A stretch of 9,978 bases of DNA from Ruminococcus flavefaciens (GTDB lineage Bacteria > Bacillota > Clostridia > Oscillospirales > Ruminococcaceae), in the NCBI GenBank assembly GCA_002348905.1, contig DEBW01000159.1, positions 1 through 9,978 on the forward strand, in the 5' to 3' direction. The position numbers and the translations under genes were made by a program. The first letter of the stretch is position 1; every line of letters starts with the position of its first letter. The notes under the pieces are model-generated. The model saw only the letters and a program-made list of their open reading frames with translations, was not told the DNA's origin and made no database searches. Below, in pieces: positions 1 to 5,533 of this stretch.

Positions 1-4
1 TTTT

Positions 5-12
5 AAAGGAGG
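5..12 (+). promoter_or_regulatory. Shine-Dalgarno site of the repeat-protein gene
   Basis: The sequence AAAGGAGG lies 7 nt before the ATG at 20 and nearly matches the anti-Shine-Dalgarno sequence. It fixes the start of the first gene. The promoter must lie before the window. Confidence 0.85.
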
Positions 13-19
13 AATTGTT

Positions 20-910
20 ATGAACAATTTAAAGGATAATGCTCTCAGAGTACACAATAATAGCGAGACATCAGCAAAAAAAGCTAATATCAGCAAAAAA
101 GCTTTGAAGGTAAAAGTCAAAAAAGCTCATGGAGCAAAGGAAAAGTTTGAACTCGAAGACAATTTAAAGCCACAGGAAATAAGAGAAGAATCCAAACCTG
201 TAGAAGAAATCAAGCCACAGGAAGCAAAAGAAGAATTCAAGACACAGGAGACAAAGGAAGCATCCAAGCCGGCAAATCTCATGATACCGTTAGTTGCACA
301 AAAATCCGAGCCTGACAAGAATGCTGATACACCGAAAGAAGTTAAGACTGCTGAGAATTTCATGCCGGAGTTAGTAGCTAAAAAAGCCGACGCTGAAAAT
401 ACCAACTCTAAAAAGGAATCCAAGCCTGCCGAAAATTTCATGCCAGGACTTTTCGAGGAAAAAGTTCAGACCGAAGAAGAAAGCAAGCCAAAGGAAACTA
501 CAAAAGAGCCAAAAGTAGATTTCAGAAGCGAATTCAAAAAAATGGTAGCTGAAAAGAGAAGATCCGCCGACCATATCTTAAATCTCAAAAGCTATACTCC
601 AAATAATCAGACAGAACAGGAAATGTTATTCTCAACATATACCTTAAAGAGAAATGATTCAGCAGACGAAGCTCCGATAATATCCATCGACCAGAATCTA
701 TGGAATGTGAACGATGATACTTCTCTTACATCAGACATCGTCTCACTGAACAACGAAATGTCGGACGCTGTTATTTCCGCAGATATGTCAGCAAAGAACG
801 TTAACAAGTCAAATATTCTCAGCTCCATAATCAGTGTTCTTAATATGGAAGTCGGCGAAAGCTTTGAGTACGCAAGAAAAAAGAAGGTATCCTTCGGCTG
901 GAAACGCTGA
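20..910 (+). CDS. Lys/Glu/Pro-rich repeat protein of unknown function
   Basis: The product is a 296-residue protein that I do not recognise. Residues about 20-45 are strongly basic. Residues 49-83 hold loose repeats of the type KPQE/KTQE (at 50, 65 and 74). Residues 82-159 contain three 26-residue tandem repeats starting SKPA, VKTA and SKPA, with the cores NLMIPLV, ENFMPELV and ENFMPGLF. Residues 165-296 are less repetitive, contain a short hydrophobic stretch (about 265-275) and end in a basic tail. There is no signal peptide or clear membrane segment, so it is probably cytoplasmic, with a largely disordered N-terminal half. The hydrophobic repeat cores spaced along a charged chain suggest binding sites for a partner protein, but that is inference. 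It has an ideal ribosome site and its own terminator, so it is a real gene and not part of the operon downstream. The function is unknown. Confidence 0.85.
   Translation: MNNLKDNALRVHNNSETSAKKANISKKALKVKVKKAHGAKEKFELEDNLKPQEIREESKPVEEIKPQEAKEEFKTQETKEASKPANLMIPLVAQKSEPDKNADTPKEVKTAENFMPELVAKKADAENTNSKKESKPAENFMPGLFEEKVQTEEESKPKETTKEPKVDFRSEFKKMVAEKRRSADHILNLKSYTPNNQTEQEMLFSTYTLKRNDSADEAPIISIDQNLWNVNDDTSLTSDIVSLNNEMSDAVISADMSAKNVNKSNILSSIISVLNMEVGESFEYARKKKVSFGWKR
263..496 (+). repeat. Three in-frame 78-bp tandem repeats
   Basis: The coding sequence repeats with an exact 26-codon period. Units begin at codons 82, 108 and 134 (bases 263, 341 and 419). The core xKxAxNxM-P-L is kept, while the linker between cores varies and stays rich in K, E, D and N. 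Copies two and three share AENFMP. The third copy is less regular after its core. Confidence 0.75.
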
Positions 911-948
911 TAGCCTTTTCACAATGAAACCGATATGAAACAAATTGA

Positions 949-974
949 AACCGCCTGCAACAAGGCGGTTTTTT
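949..974 (+). terminator. Intrinsic terminator after the repeat-protein gene
   Basis: A perfect 8-bp GC-rich stem (AACCGCCT at 949-956 with AGGCGGTT at 963-970) closes a 6-nt loop, GCAACA. It runs into a tract of six T (969-974). It lies 39 nt after the stop codon. Confidence 0.93.
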
Positions 975-1404
975 GCATATTTTCAAAAATCATTCTATGC
1001 ACTCACGATGAATATTTTATACTAATGGTATATGCAAATATTTTTAAATATCTACAAATCGTATTTTAACATTTAAAGGCATTTCAGAAGATTATATTAC
1101 ACTGCATTTTTGTGCATATCGCCCGGCAAATCGTCAACTTATTTTATTCTTTTAAGAAACATCAAATGTGCTCAAATCAAGTTTTTGTCTATTTTACCAT
1201 GAATGTCAGTTGTTAAACCAACAAGCACACCAGTAAAAAATAATATACTAATTACACATTTCATTAATAATTATAGTCCAATTCCGCTATAATAAGCCGT
1301 CCATCAGTATATATAACGCAGTATATCATAATATGTAATTTTTAAGCTTGATACAACAAATTGTATACACAATATGAATTTTTCGAAAAAACTTTCATTT
1401 TCTC
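975..1404. other. Gene-free AT-rich intergenic region
   Basis: There is no credible ORF with a ribosome site on either strand, and no tRNA-like or known riboswitch core that I can recognise. The stretch is very AT-rich. It has several short inverted repeats, for example TTGTT/AACAA at 1210-1224, and the pair described separately at 1351-1373. CAGTATAT occurs twice, near 1304 and 1319. Its length suggests regulatory input to the pilin promoter at its right end, or a degenerated gene. I cannot tell which. Confidence 0.6.
1351..1373. promoter_or_regulatory. Operator-like overlapping inverted repeats
   Basis: ATACAA (1351-1356) and TTGTAT (1361-1366) form an inverted repeat with a 4-nt spacer. 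ATTGT (1360-1364) and ACAAT (1369-1373) form a second one that overlaps it. The group lies about 32 bp upstream of the -35 box of the pilin promoter, where an activator or repressor could bind. The arms are short and AT-rich, so chance is possible. Confidence 0.3.
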
Positions 1405-1433
1405 TTGACATTTTATACTCAGCGTGATATAAT
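1405..1433 (+). promoter_or_regulatory. Consensus sigma-A promoter of the pilin gene
   Basis: TTGACA (1405-1410) and TATAAT (1428-1433) are both exact consensus, separated by 17 bp. A TG at 1425-1426 gives an extended -10. Transcription should start near 1440, about 53 nt before the pilin start codon. Nothing else in the window matches the consensus this well. Confidence 0.92.
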
Positions 1434-1449
1434 AATAAAAACATCAAGG

Positions 1450-1466
1450 AACTCTGTTGCAGAGTT
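1450..1466 (+). promoter_or_regulatory. Small hairpin in the pilin 5' leader
   Basis: AACTCT (1450-1455) pairs with AGAGTT (1461-1466) over a 5-nt loop. It falls in the predicted leader, 14 nt before the Shine-Dalgarno site GGAGG (1481-1485). It does not cover that site and has no T-tract, so it is not a terminator. It may protect the 5' end of the mRNA. Confidence 0.4.
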
Positions 1467-1492
1467 GTCAGGAAGTGATTGGAGGAAAGATT

Positions 1493-2152
1493 ATGAAAGC
1501 CACTAATTTAAAGCGCCGGCTAAGCGGCTTCACTCTTTTGGAAGTTATCGTTGTTATCGCTATCCTCGGTGTTCTCATGGGTATACTCGTCCCAAGCATC
1601 TCTGGTTGGATTGAACACGCCAGAAACGTATCCGATGCTGCTAACGCTAAGGTAATATGCAGTGCTATACAAGTAGAATGTGCGGAAGATCCTGAACGTC
1701 TTGAGCTTTATACCCACAATCAGTGGGGTGCAGGCAAAAATGCTGACGGCTCCTACTACGAAGCTGACGACCACGGTTATATCTACGTCTCACATGACGA
1801 AGTGCGTGTCAGCAGCTATTCATTAGCCAAAATCCTCGAAGCCAACGGTTACATCAAGAGTGCAGGCAAAAAACAAGGTGAAATACAGCAGTATATCTAC
1901 AAAGGTGACAATATTGAAGGTATGCGCTGCCGTTCAAACCGCACATGGTACCGTTATCAGATAAACATCGCTATACGTGGAGCTGATAACGTTTACTTCA
2001 CATATTCCGCAAACTCAAAGAGCGGCGAAAAGAATAACACTTCAGGAATGAGTCTCGGTACAAACAAGCACGACTATACTGCTTCCCGAACATTCGCCAC
2101 TATGGCAGGCGGTAAAGCTGACGATATAATCTCACTTCCAGAACTGCCCTAA
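1493..2152 (+). CDS. Type IV pilin-like / pseudopilin protein with class III prepilin signal
   Basis: The 219-residue product opens with a type IV prepilin signature: a basic leader, then SG|FTLLE and a hydrophobic helix. The predicted prepilin peptidase cut is after Gly12, so Phe13 becomes the N-methylated first residue. Glu17 is the conserved Glu+5 and Pro34 the conserved Pro+22. The hydrophobic segment spans about 14-38. The rest (about 40-219) is a globular domain rich in Tyr, Ser and Asn that I cannot assign. The start is ATG 1493 because GGAGG (1481-1485) lies 7 nt upstream; an in-frame TTG at 1457 lacks such a site and would place polar residues before the leader. No peptidase, ATPase or platform gene is nearby, so assembly machinery must be elsewhere. 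R. albus has cellulose-adhesion proteins of the Pil family (CbpC/GP25 type), but orthology is not shown. A type II secretion or competence pseudopilin is an alternative. Confidence 0.88.
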   Translation: MKATNLKRRLSGFTLLEVIVVIAILGVLMGILVPSISGWIEHARNVSDAANAKVICSAIQVECAEDPERLELYTHNQWGAGKNADGSYYEADDHGYIYVSHDEVRVSSYSLAKILEANGYIKSAGKKQGEIQQYIYKGDNIEGMRCRSNRTWYRYQINIAIRGADNVYFTYSANSKSGEKNNTSGMSLGTNKHDYTASRTFATMAGGKADDIISLPELP

Positions 2153-2186
2153 AAAAGCCAACAATCTCATTTTCACCCCCTTTGTT

Positions 2187-2214
2187 TGCCCTGCCTTCAG
2201 GCAGGGCACTTTTT
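2187..2214 (+). terminator. Intrinsic terminator after the pilin gene
   Basis: A perfect 9-bp stem (TGCCCTGCC at 2187-2195 with GGCAGGGCA at 2200-2208) closes a TTCA tetraloop. It is followed by TTTTT at 2210-2214. It lies 35 nt after the pilin stop and ends a one-gene transcript. Confidence 0.93.
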
Positions 2215-2245
2215 ATGTCTGATTTTATTGTTTACACATAATTCA

Positions 2246-2274
2246 TTGACTTTAGAAAGAAAAAATGTTATAAT
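2246..2274 (+). promoter_or_regulatory. Strong sigma-A promoter of a very short transcription unit
   Basis: TTGACT (2246-2251) and TATAAT (2269-2274) are 17 bp apart, with TG at 2266-2267 giving an extended -10. A second TATAAT sits at 2279-2284. Transcription should start near 2281, and a terminator-like hairpin follows about 90 nt later. Confidence 0.8.
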
Positions 2275-2312
2275 CAACTATAATATAAGATATACGTGCG
2301 GAGGTATCATCA

Positions 2313-2354
2313 ATGTTGAAACTCATCATATCATACGACAAGAAAGCACCATAA
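2313..2354 (+). CDS. Possible 13-residue small peptide
   Basis: GGAGG at 2300-2304 lies 8 nt before ATG 2313, the ideal distance. The ORF reads MLKLIISYDKKAP and stops at TAA 2352-2354. That stop overlaps a second ATG (2354-2356) opening a 15-codon frame (MRNIPKASDRMSLFN) that ends at 2401, just past the terminator. The well-placed ribosome site is the only evidence for translation. The peptide has no family I know, and a leader-peptide role is possible. Confidence 0.3.
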   Translation: MLKLIISYDKKAP

Positions 2355-2368
2355 TGAGAAACATCCCG

Positions 2369-2395
2369 AAGGCATCCGACAGGATGTCTTTATTT
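2369..2395 (+). terminator. Intrinsic terminator of the short unit
   Basis: GGCATCC (2371-2377) pairs with GGATGTC (2382-2388) over a GACA loop, with one G-U pair. A-T pairs at the base extend the stem. TTTATTT follows at 2389-2395. ACATCC at 2361-2366 can pair perfectly with the same right arm (2382-2387), so two folds compete. Confidence 0.65.
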
Positions 2396-2486
2396 AACTG
2401 ATTTTATCCCCAAAGTATTATCCAGCTTAAATATTTGTTATTATGTAACATTTTTGTGAATATCATCAGCAAAAGCAACATCAAAG

Positions 2487-2515
2487 TTGACAAAACTTCA
2501 TTTGCAGTGTAAAAT
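2487..2515 (+). promoter_or_regulatory. Sigma-A promoter of the diguanylate cyclase operon
   Basis: TTGACA (2487-2492) and TAAAAT (2510-2515) are separated by 17 bp. Transcription should start near 2522, giving a leader of about 44 nt. GAGGT at 2555-2559 lies 6 nt before ATG 2566. No c-di-GMP riboswitch core is visible in this short leader. Confidence 0.75.
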
Positions 2516-2565
2516 AAAATTATGAATAGTCAACGCCAGACGGCAAATTTCAATGAGGTATAAAA

Positions 2566-3849
2566 ATGTCAGGATCAATCAAGAAAAAGATCGGTCTTTT
2601 CACTGTAACTCTACTGTTTATATACGTATTAGTAAGCTTTACTATTTCTTATGGATGTATCAGACTGATCGGACTAAAATATCAGAAGGACGCTGCTGCG
2701 TCAGCACTTGATTTCGCTGCTTTGGTAATAAATGCAGACGAAGCTAAAGAAATATACACTACCCGTAACAAAAGCGAAAACTATGACGAGATACAAAAAA
2801 AATTGCTCGCATACCAGAACAACAGCAAACTGATAAAAAGAATTTCTCTCGTCAATTTCAGCAATTCTTACGGCAGCTATATTTATGATACCGAAGGTGC
2901 AAAGCTCAGCACTAAACTGGAATATGACGACTATACTTCCTCCGTTAAAGCTGAGCTTATAAACGGAAGAAATACCATGAGCAACACCAAAGGCGGAAGG
3001 CTTACTGTATACCGCCCTATGCGTACTGTTGACGACAACCTTTGCGGCTTCATAATAGTTGAACTTGACAGACCTTACGAATCGGTCTACTCCCCTCACC
3101 TTATCGCATTATTTATTCTTCTCGCCGTTTTCAGTCTGATCTTTGTGGAACTTCTGCTGATATACATGAATATAAAGCTTCTGCGTCCTATAAGACAGAT
3201 AGCCGATTCCGCTGTCTACCTCTCAGGAGACGATTCAGCTCAGGAAGGCAAAAACGCTTCTATCATCTTCGATACCAAGCGCAACGATGAGATAGGCAGA
3301 CTGAATACTGCTCTGCAAAAGATATTCTTCGATATGAACAGCGATGCTGAACATCTTTCACAGGCTATCTACGACGCTAATCACGACGGTATGACACAGC
3401 ATCTCAACAAGCGCTGCTATCACAGCATGGAAGAAAATTTCCGGAACTGCAAGCCGATATGCGTTATATATTTTGACGTAAATAATCTCAAACTCATGAA
3501 CGACACTCTCGGTCACGAAAGCGGAGACTACGTTATAAAACAGGCTGCTGACTATATCCGTGGTTTTTTAGGCTCAGGCGACTACTGCTTCCGTATGGGC
3601 GGAGACGAATTTCTCATCGTCATGACCGAATGTACTTTCAGAAGCATCGACAAAGTTGTTGACAAGCTGACTAAAGACGAACCTTATATCCTCAGCAGGG
3701 CCGAAGATTCTATAAAATGCTCTCTTTCATACGGCTTTGCTTACTCAAACAGCGAAAGCACCTATGACGAACTCCTTTCTCAGGCGGAAGAAAATATGTA
3801 CGCTAAGAAAACTGAGATCAAAAAGAGACTCAATATGCCTGAAAGATGA
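2566..3849 (+). CDS. Membrane sensor diguanylate cyclase (Cache-like, HAMP, GGDEF)
   Basis: This 427-residue inner-membrane enzyme should condense two GTP into cyclic di-GMP. Order of parts: helix 1 (about 9-31); extracellular region 32-177 with a Cache-like ending (AxxNGRNT then VYRPM and GFIIVELD); helix 2 (about 178-200); HAMP (about 201-258, with LRPIRQIADS and DEIG); and the GGDEF domain (about 265-420). The GGDEF domain looks active: FDVNNLKLMND with the metal-binding Asp304, RMGGDEF with GGDEF at 345-349, and the C-terminal AEENMYAKK. The inhibitory I-site (RxxD, five residues before GGDEF) reads GSGD at 336-339. Its Arg is gone, so product inhibition there is unlikely. The opening motif DxLTGLxNR is altered to DGMTQHLNKR. 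It is the first gene of an apparent operon with the pseudokinase (23-nt gap) and the lipoprotein, which may sense or relay the same signal. Confidence 0.9.
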   Translation: MSGSIKKKIGLFTVTLLFIYVLVSFTISYGCIRLIGLKYQKDAAASALDFAALVINADEAKEIYTTRNKSENYDEIQKKLLAYQNNSKLIKRISLVNFSNSYGSYIYDTEGAKLSTKLEYDDYTSSVKAELINGRNTMSNTKGGRLTVYRPMRTVDDNLCGFIIVELDRPYESVYSPHLIALFILLAVFSLIFVELLLIYMNIKLLRPIRQIADSAVYLSGDDSAQEGKNASIIFDTKRNDEIGRLNTALQKIFFDMNSDAEHLSQAIYDANHDGMTQHLNKRCYHSMEENFRNCKPICVIYFDVNNLKLMNDTLGHESGDYVIKQAADYIRGFLGSGDYCFRMGGDEFLIVMTECTFRSIDKVVDKLTKDEPYILSRAEDSIKCSLSYGFAYSNSESTYDELLSQAEENMYAKKTEIKKRLNMPER

Positions 3850-3860
3850 TATTCCACTGC

Positions 3861-3867
3861 GGAGGTG
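3861..3867 (+). promoter_or_regulatory. Shine-Dalgarno site that decides the pseudokinase start
   Basis: GGAGGTG lies 5 nt before ATG 3873. An earlier in-frame ATG at 3846 overlaps the end of the cyclase gene and lacks a ribosome site, so 3873 is preferred. Confidence 0.8.
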
Positions 3868-3872
3868 AAACA

Positions 3873-5468
3873 ATGGAAAAAAAACGTATCAAAAATGCTC
3901 CTCCTTTCTCAGATGCACCTATCCTGCTAAAATTTGCTTTTCTTGACCTCATGCTGATACTTGCTATTCTGATAGTATGGGTTGCTATGCTTCGTACTAT
4001 ATCCGTGACACAAAGCGAAAAGTACAGAGAAATGGAAAATACAGTTATAACTGCTGCTGAACAGATAACAAATATGTCTGTTGAGAGCGCCGTTTCCATT
4101 GCCAAAACCCTTTATACAAACGACGCTATCTATAACTTTCTTAACACCCGTTACCCTTCTCCTTCTGCATACTATGAAGCATACTACCCTCTACAGAAAA
4201 ATACCGCACTGAATACCGCTGATACGAATATAGTCAGCGAATGTATAATATATACCGAAAATCCCACGATCCCAAGCGGCGGAAGCTTACAGAATCTCGA
4301 TTCAGCCCGTGATGAATACTGGTACAAGCGTTTTCAGAGCATGAACAAGCCTACTATTTTATGCATTGATACAGAAAAAAATACCTTCATTCTCGTCAGA
4401 AAGCTGGACTATCTCAATCTTGAGACCGGTGAAAGCTATCTTTGCCTATCGCTTAATCCTAATATATTACAGCAGTTTGCGGATAACCTTGGCTTCGACG
4501 GTCAGCTTTACATCATGAGCAGCCGCAACCTCCTTTACAGCAGCGACAAGTCCATTGATTCAGTTGACAGTATAATCATAGGCTCTGATTTCTCAGGCAG
4601 AACAAGAAACTATTATACTTCCGACATTGAATTTTACTCCTGTGCAAACAAAAAAGGCATAAAAGACTTCTTAGCCGGCAATAAAGACCTGCTGGTATGT
4701 CTCGGTATCGTTATCGCTACTATAACATTTGTAAACCACATGATATCATTCAGTATCATAAAGCGTATAAAACCTGCCGTAAACGAGTTCAGAGTCACAG
4801 GAAGTATGCTGTCTTTAAGAGATACCAACAACGGCAAGGACGAGGTTGGCAAGCTGCTCGATGTTTGCAGCGATATGTCCGAGCGTATGCTTCTTAAAGG
4901 AAGCGAATACCAGATAAGCAGTGATACTCTTGTGCGTAAGGAGTCAGATTATGATGCACTGTTTACAAAGGCTATGCGTATCGACGCTGAACTTGCTATA
5001 ATGGCTGGTATGCCTGAGATACGTTCAAGTCTGAATGATGAGTACTTCTTCCTCTCGGAAGAAGCCGGACTTATCAAGCAGACTGCCGAAAAATACGGAG
5101 CTTCATTCGCCTGTGATGATATGGGAAGCGACTGGAAAGTGCCTGCTTATTCTTTCGCTCTTATCGCTGCGGACGCTTTTGTAAACTTAAAGTGTGAAGC
5201 TGTAGGAATATATGTACACGGTCCTAAGGCGGCAGTCGTTTTCATGAGCCGGTATATACCAAATCAGACTGAACTGCTGAAACTCCGTGCTATTTTTGAG
5301 GATATCAGCATAAGCAATGAATACACCTTCGACAGAAATTACAGGTACAACCCTTATCTTCGCCTGAGACACTGCATGGGGACAGCAGTAAACCTCGAAA
5401 TAAGCGAAAAGAACCGGTTCAGACTTGCATTTATTTTAGACAAGTATAATTATAAAGATCAGAAGTGA
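3873..5468 (+). CDS. YesM/LytS-like membrane sensor with a degenerate, probably inactive kinase region
   Basis: This 531-residue protein has the plan of YesM-type sensor kinases: helix 1 (about 18-44); a long extracellular Cache-like region (about 45-271); helix 2 (about 272-294); a HAMP-like segment (about 295-345, with KDEVGKL); then a cytoplasmic part. That last part still follows the kinase fold in outline. SSLNDEYFFLSEEAGLIKQ (385-403) resembles the helix after the phospho-His region. VPAYSFALIAADAFVNLK (423-440) stands where VPPLLLQPLVENAIKHG is expected. YLRLRHCMG...VNLEISEK (495-513) resembles the end of the ATPase domain. The catalytic parts are missing: no phospho-acceptor motif (INPHFLYN), no N-box Glu-Asn, no DxGxG, no GxGLxN. 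I infer a pseudokinase that senses or relays by conformation. No response regulator (YesN type) is nearby. It sits between a diguanylate cyclase and a solute-binding lipoprotein, its likely partners. The fold assignment is by motif pattern only. Confidence 0.78.
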   Translation: MEKKRIKNAPPFSDAPILLKFAFLDLMLILAILIVWVAMLRTISVTQSEKYREMENTVITAAEQITNMSVESAVSIAKTLYTNDAIYNFLNTRYPSPSAYYEAYYPLQKNTALNTADTNIVSECIIYTENPTIPSGGSLQNLDSARDEYWYKRFQSMNKPTILCIDTEKNTFILVRKLDYLNLETGESYLCLSLNPNILQQFADNLGFDGQLYIMSSRNLLYSSDKSIDSVDSIIIGSDFSGRTRNYYTSDIEFYSCANKKGIKDFLAGNKDLLVCLGIVIATITFVNHMISFSIIKRIKPAVNEFRVTGSMLSLRDTNNGKDEVGKLLDVCSDMSERMLLKGSEYQISSDTLVRKESDYDALFTKAMRIDAELAIMAGMPEIRSSLNDEYFFLSEEAGLIKQTAEKYGASFACDDMGSDWKVPAYSFALIAADAFVNLKCEAVGIYVHGPKAAVVFMSRYIPNQTELLKLRAIFEDISISNEYTFDRNYRYNPYLRLRHCMGTAVNLEISEKNRFRLAFILDKYNYKDQK

Positions 5469-5476
5469 CTTGCACA

Positions 5477-5491
5477 TAGCAAACGTTCTCA
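5477..5491 (+). promoter_or_regulatory. cre-like (CcpA) operator upstream of the lipoprotein gene
   Basis: TAGCAAACGTTCTCA fits the catabolite-response consensus WTGNAANCGNWNNCW at all positions but the second (A for T). It lies between the pseudokinase stop and the lipoprotein start, overlapping where a -35 box would be for the TATAAT at 5507-5512. A one-mismatch site is expected a few times by chance in 10 kb; the position is what makes it credible. Confidence 0.35.
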
Positions 5492-5506
5492 TTTTTTGCC
5501 GTTTAC

Positions 5507-5512
5507 TATAAT
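5507..5512 (+). promoter_or_regulatory. Possible internal -10 box before the lipoprotein gene
   Basis: TATAAT lies 21 nt upstream of ATG 5534 in the 65-nt gap. No good -35 is found at 16-18 bp, where the sequence is CGTTCT or close to it. It is either a weak or activator-dependent promoter that lets the lipoprotein be made apart from the rest of the operon, or chance. Confidence 0.3.
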
Positions 5513-5533
5513 TTTAAGAAAAGGATGATATTT

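Larger units (their letters stand above)
2281..2395 (+). ncRNA. Candidate small RNA or small-peptide mRNA of about 115 nt
   Basis: Between the promoter at 2246-2274 and the hairpin ending at 2395 lies a transcript too short for an ordinary gene. It holds a good Shine-Dalgarno site, a 13-codon ORF and a terminator. It could be a regulatory RNA, a mRNA for a tiny peptide, or an attenuated leader for the cyclase gene at 2566. The cyclase gene has its own promoter at 2487-2515, which makes the leader idea less likely. It matches no RNA family I can name. Confidence 0.4.

Noticed and set aside
127..441. Minus-strand open frame opposite the repeat-protein gene
   Set aside because: It is a shadow of the Lys/Glu-rich codons, reading as Ser/Phe/Leu-rich repeats, and lacks a ribosome site.
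1457..1492. Upstream TTG start for the pilin gene
   Set aside because: It falls in the leader hairpin, lacks a Shine-Dalgarno site, and would put polar residues before a normal short prepilin leader.
2186..2401. A 71-codon open frame starting from TTG
   Set aside because: It begins inside the pilin terminator, crosses a promoter and a second terminator, and has no ribosome site at its first codon. Only its last 15 codons follow an ATG, and they are noted with the small unit.
2521..2565. Possible c-di-GMP riboswitch before the cyclase gene
   Set aside because: The leader is only about 44 nt, too short for the GEMM aptamer, and the conserved core is not present. The 975-1492 region was also read without finding it.
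2701..3099. Minus-strand open frame of 132 codons inside the cyclase gene
   Set aside because: It lies opposite the clearly coding sensor domain, has no recognisable motif, and has no promoter or ribosome site.
3830..4105. Minus-strand frame across the cyclase/pseudokinase junction
   Set aside because: It overlaps two well-supported genes and their ribosome site, and has no supporting signal of its own.
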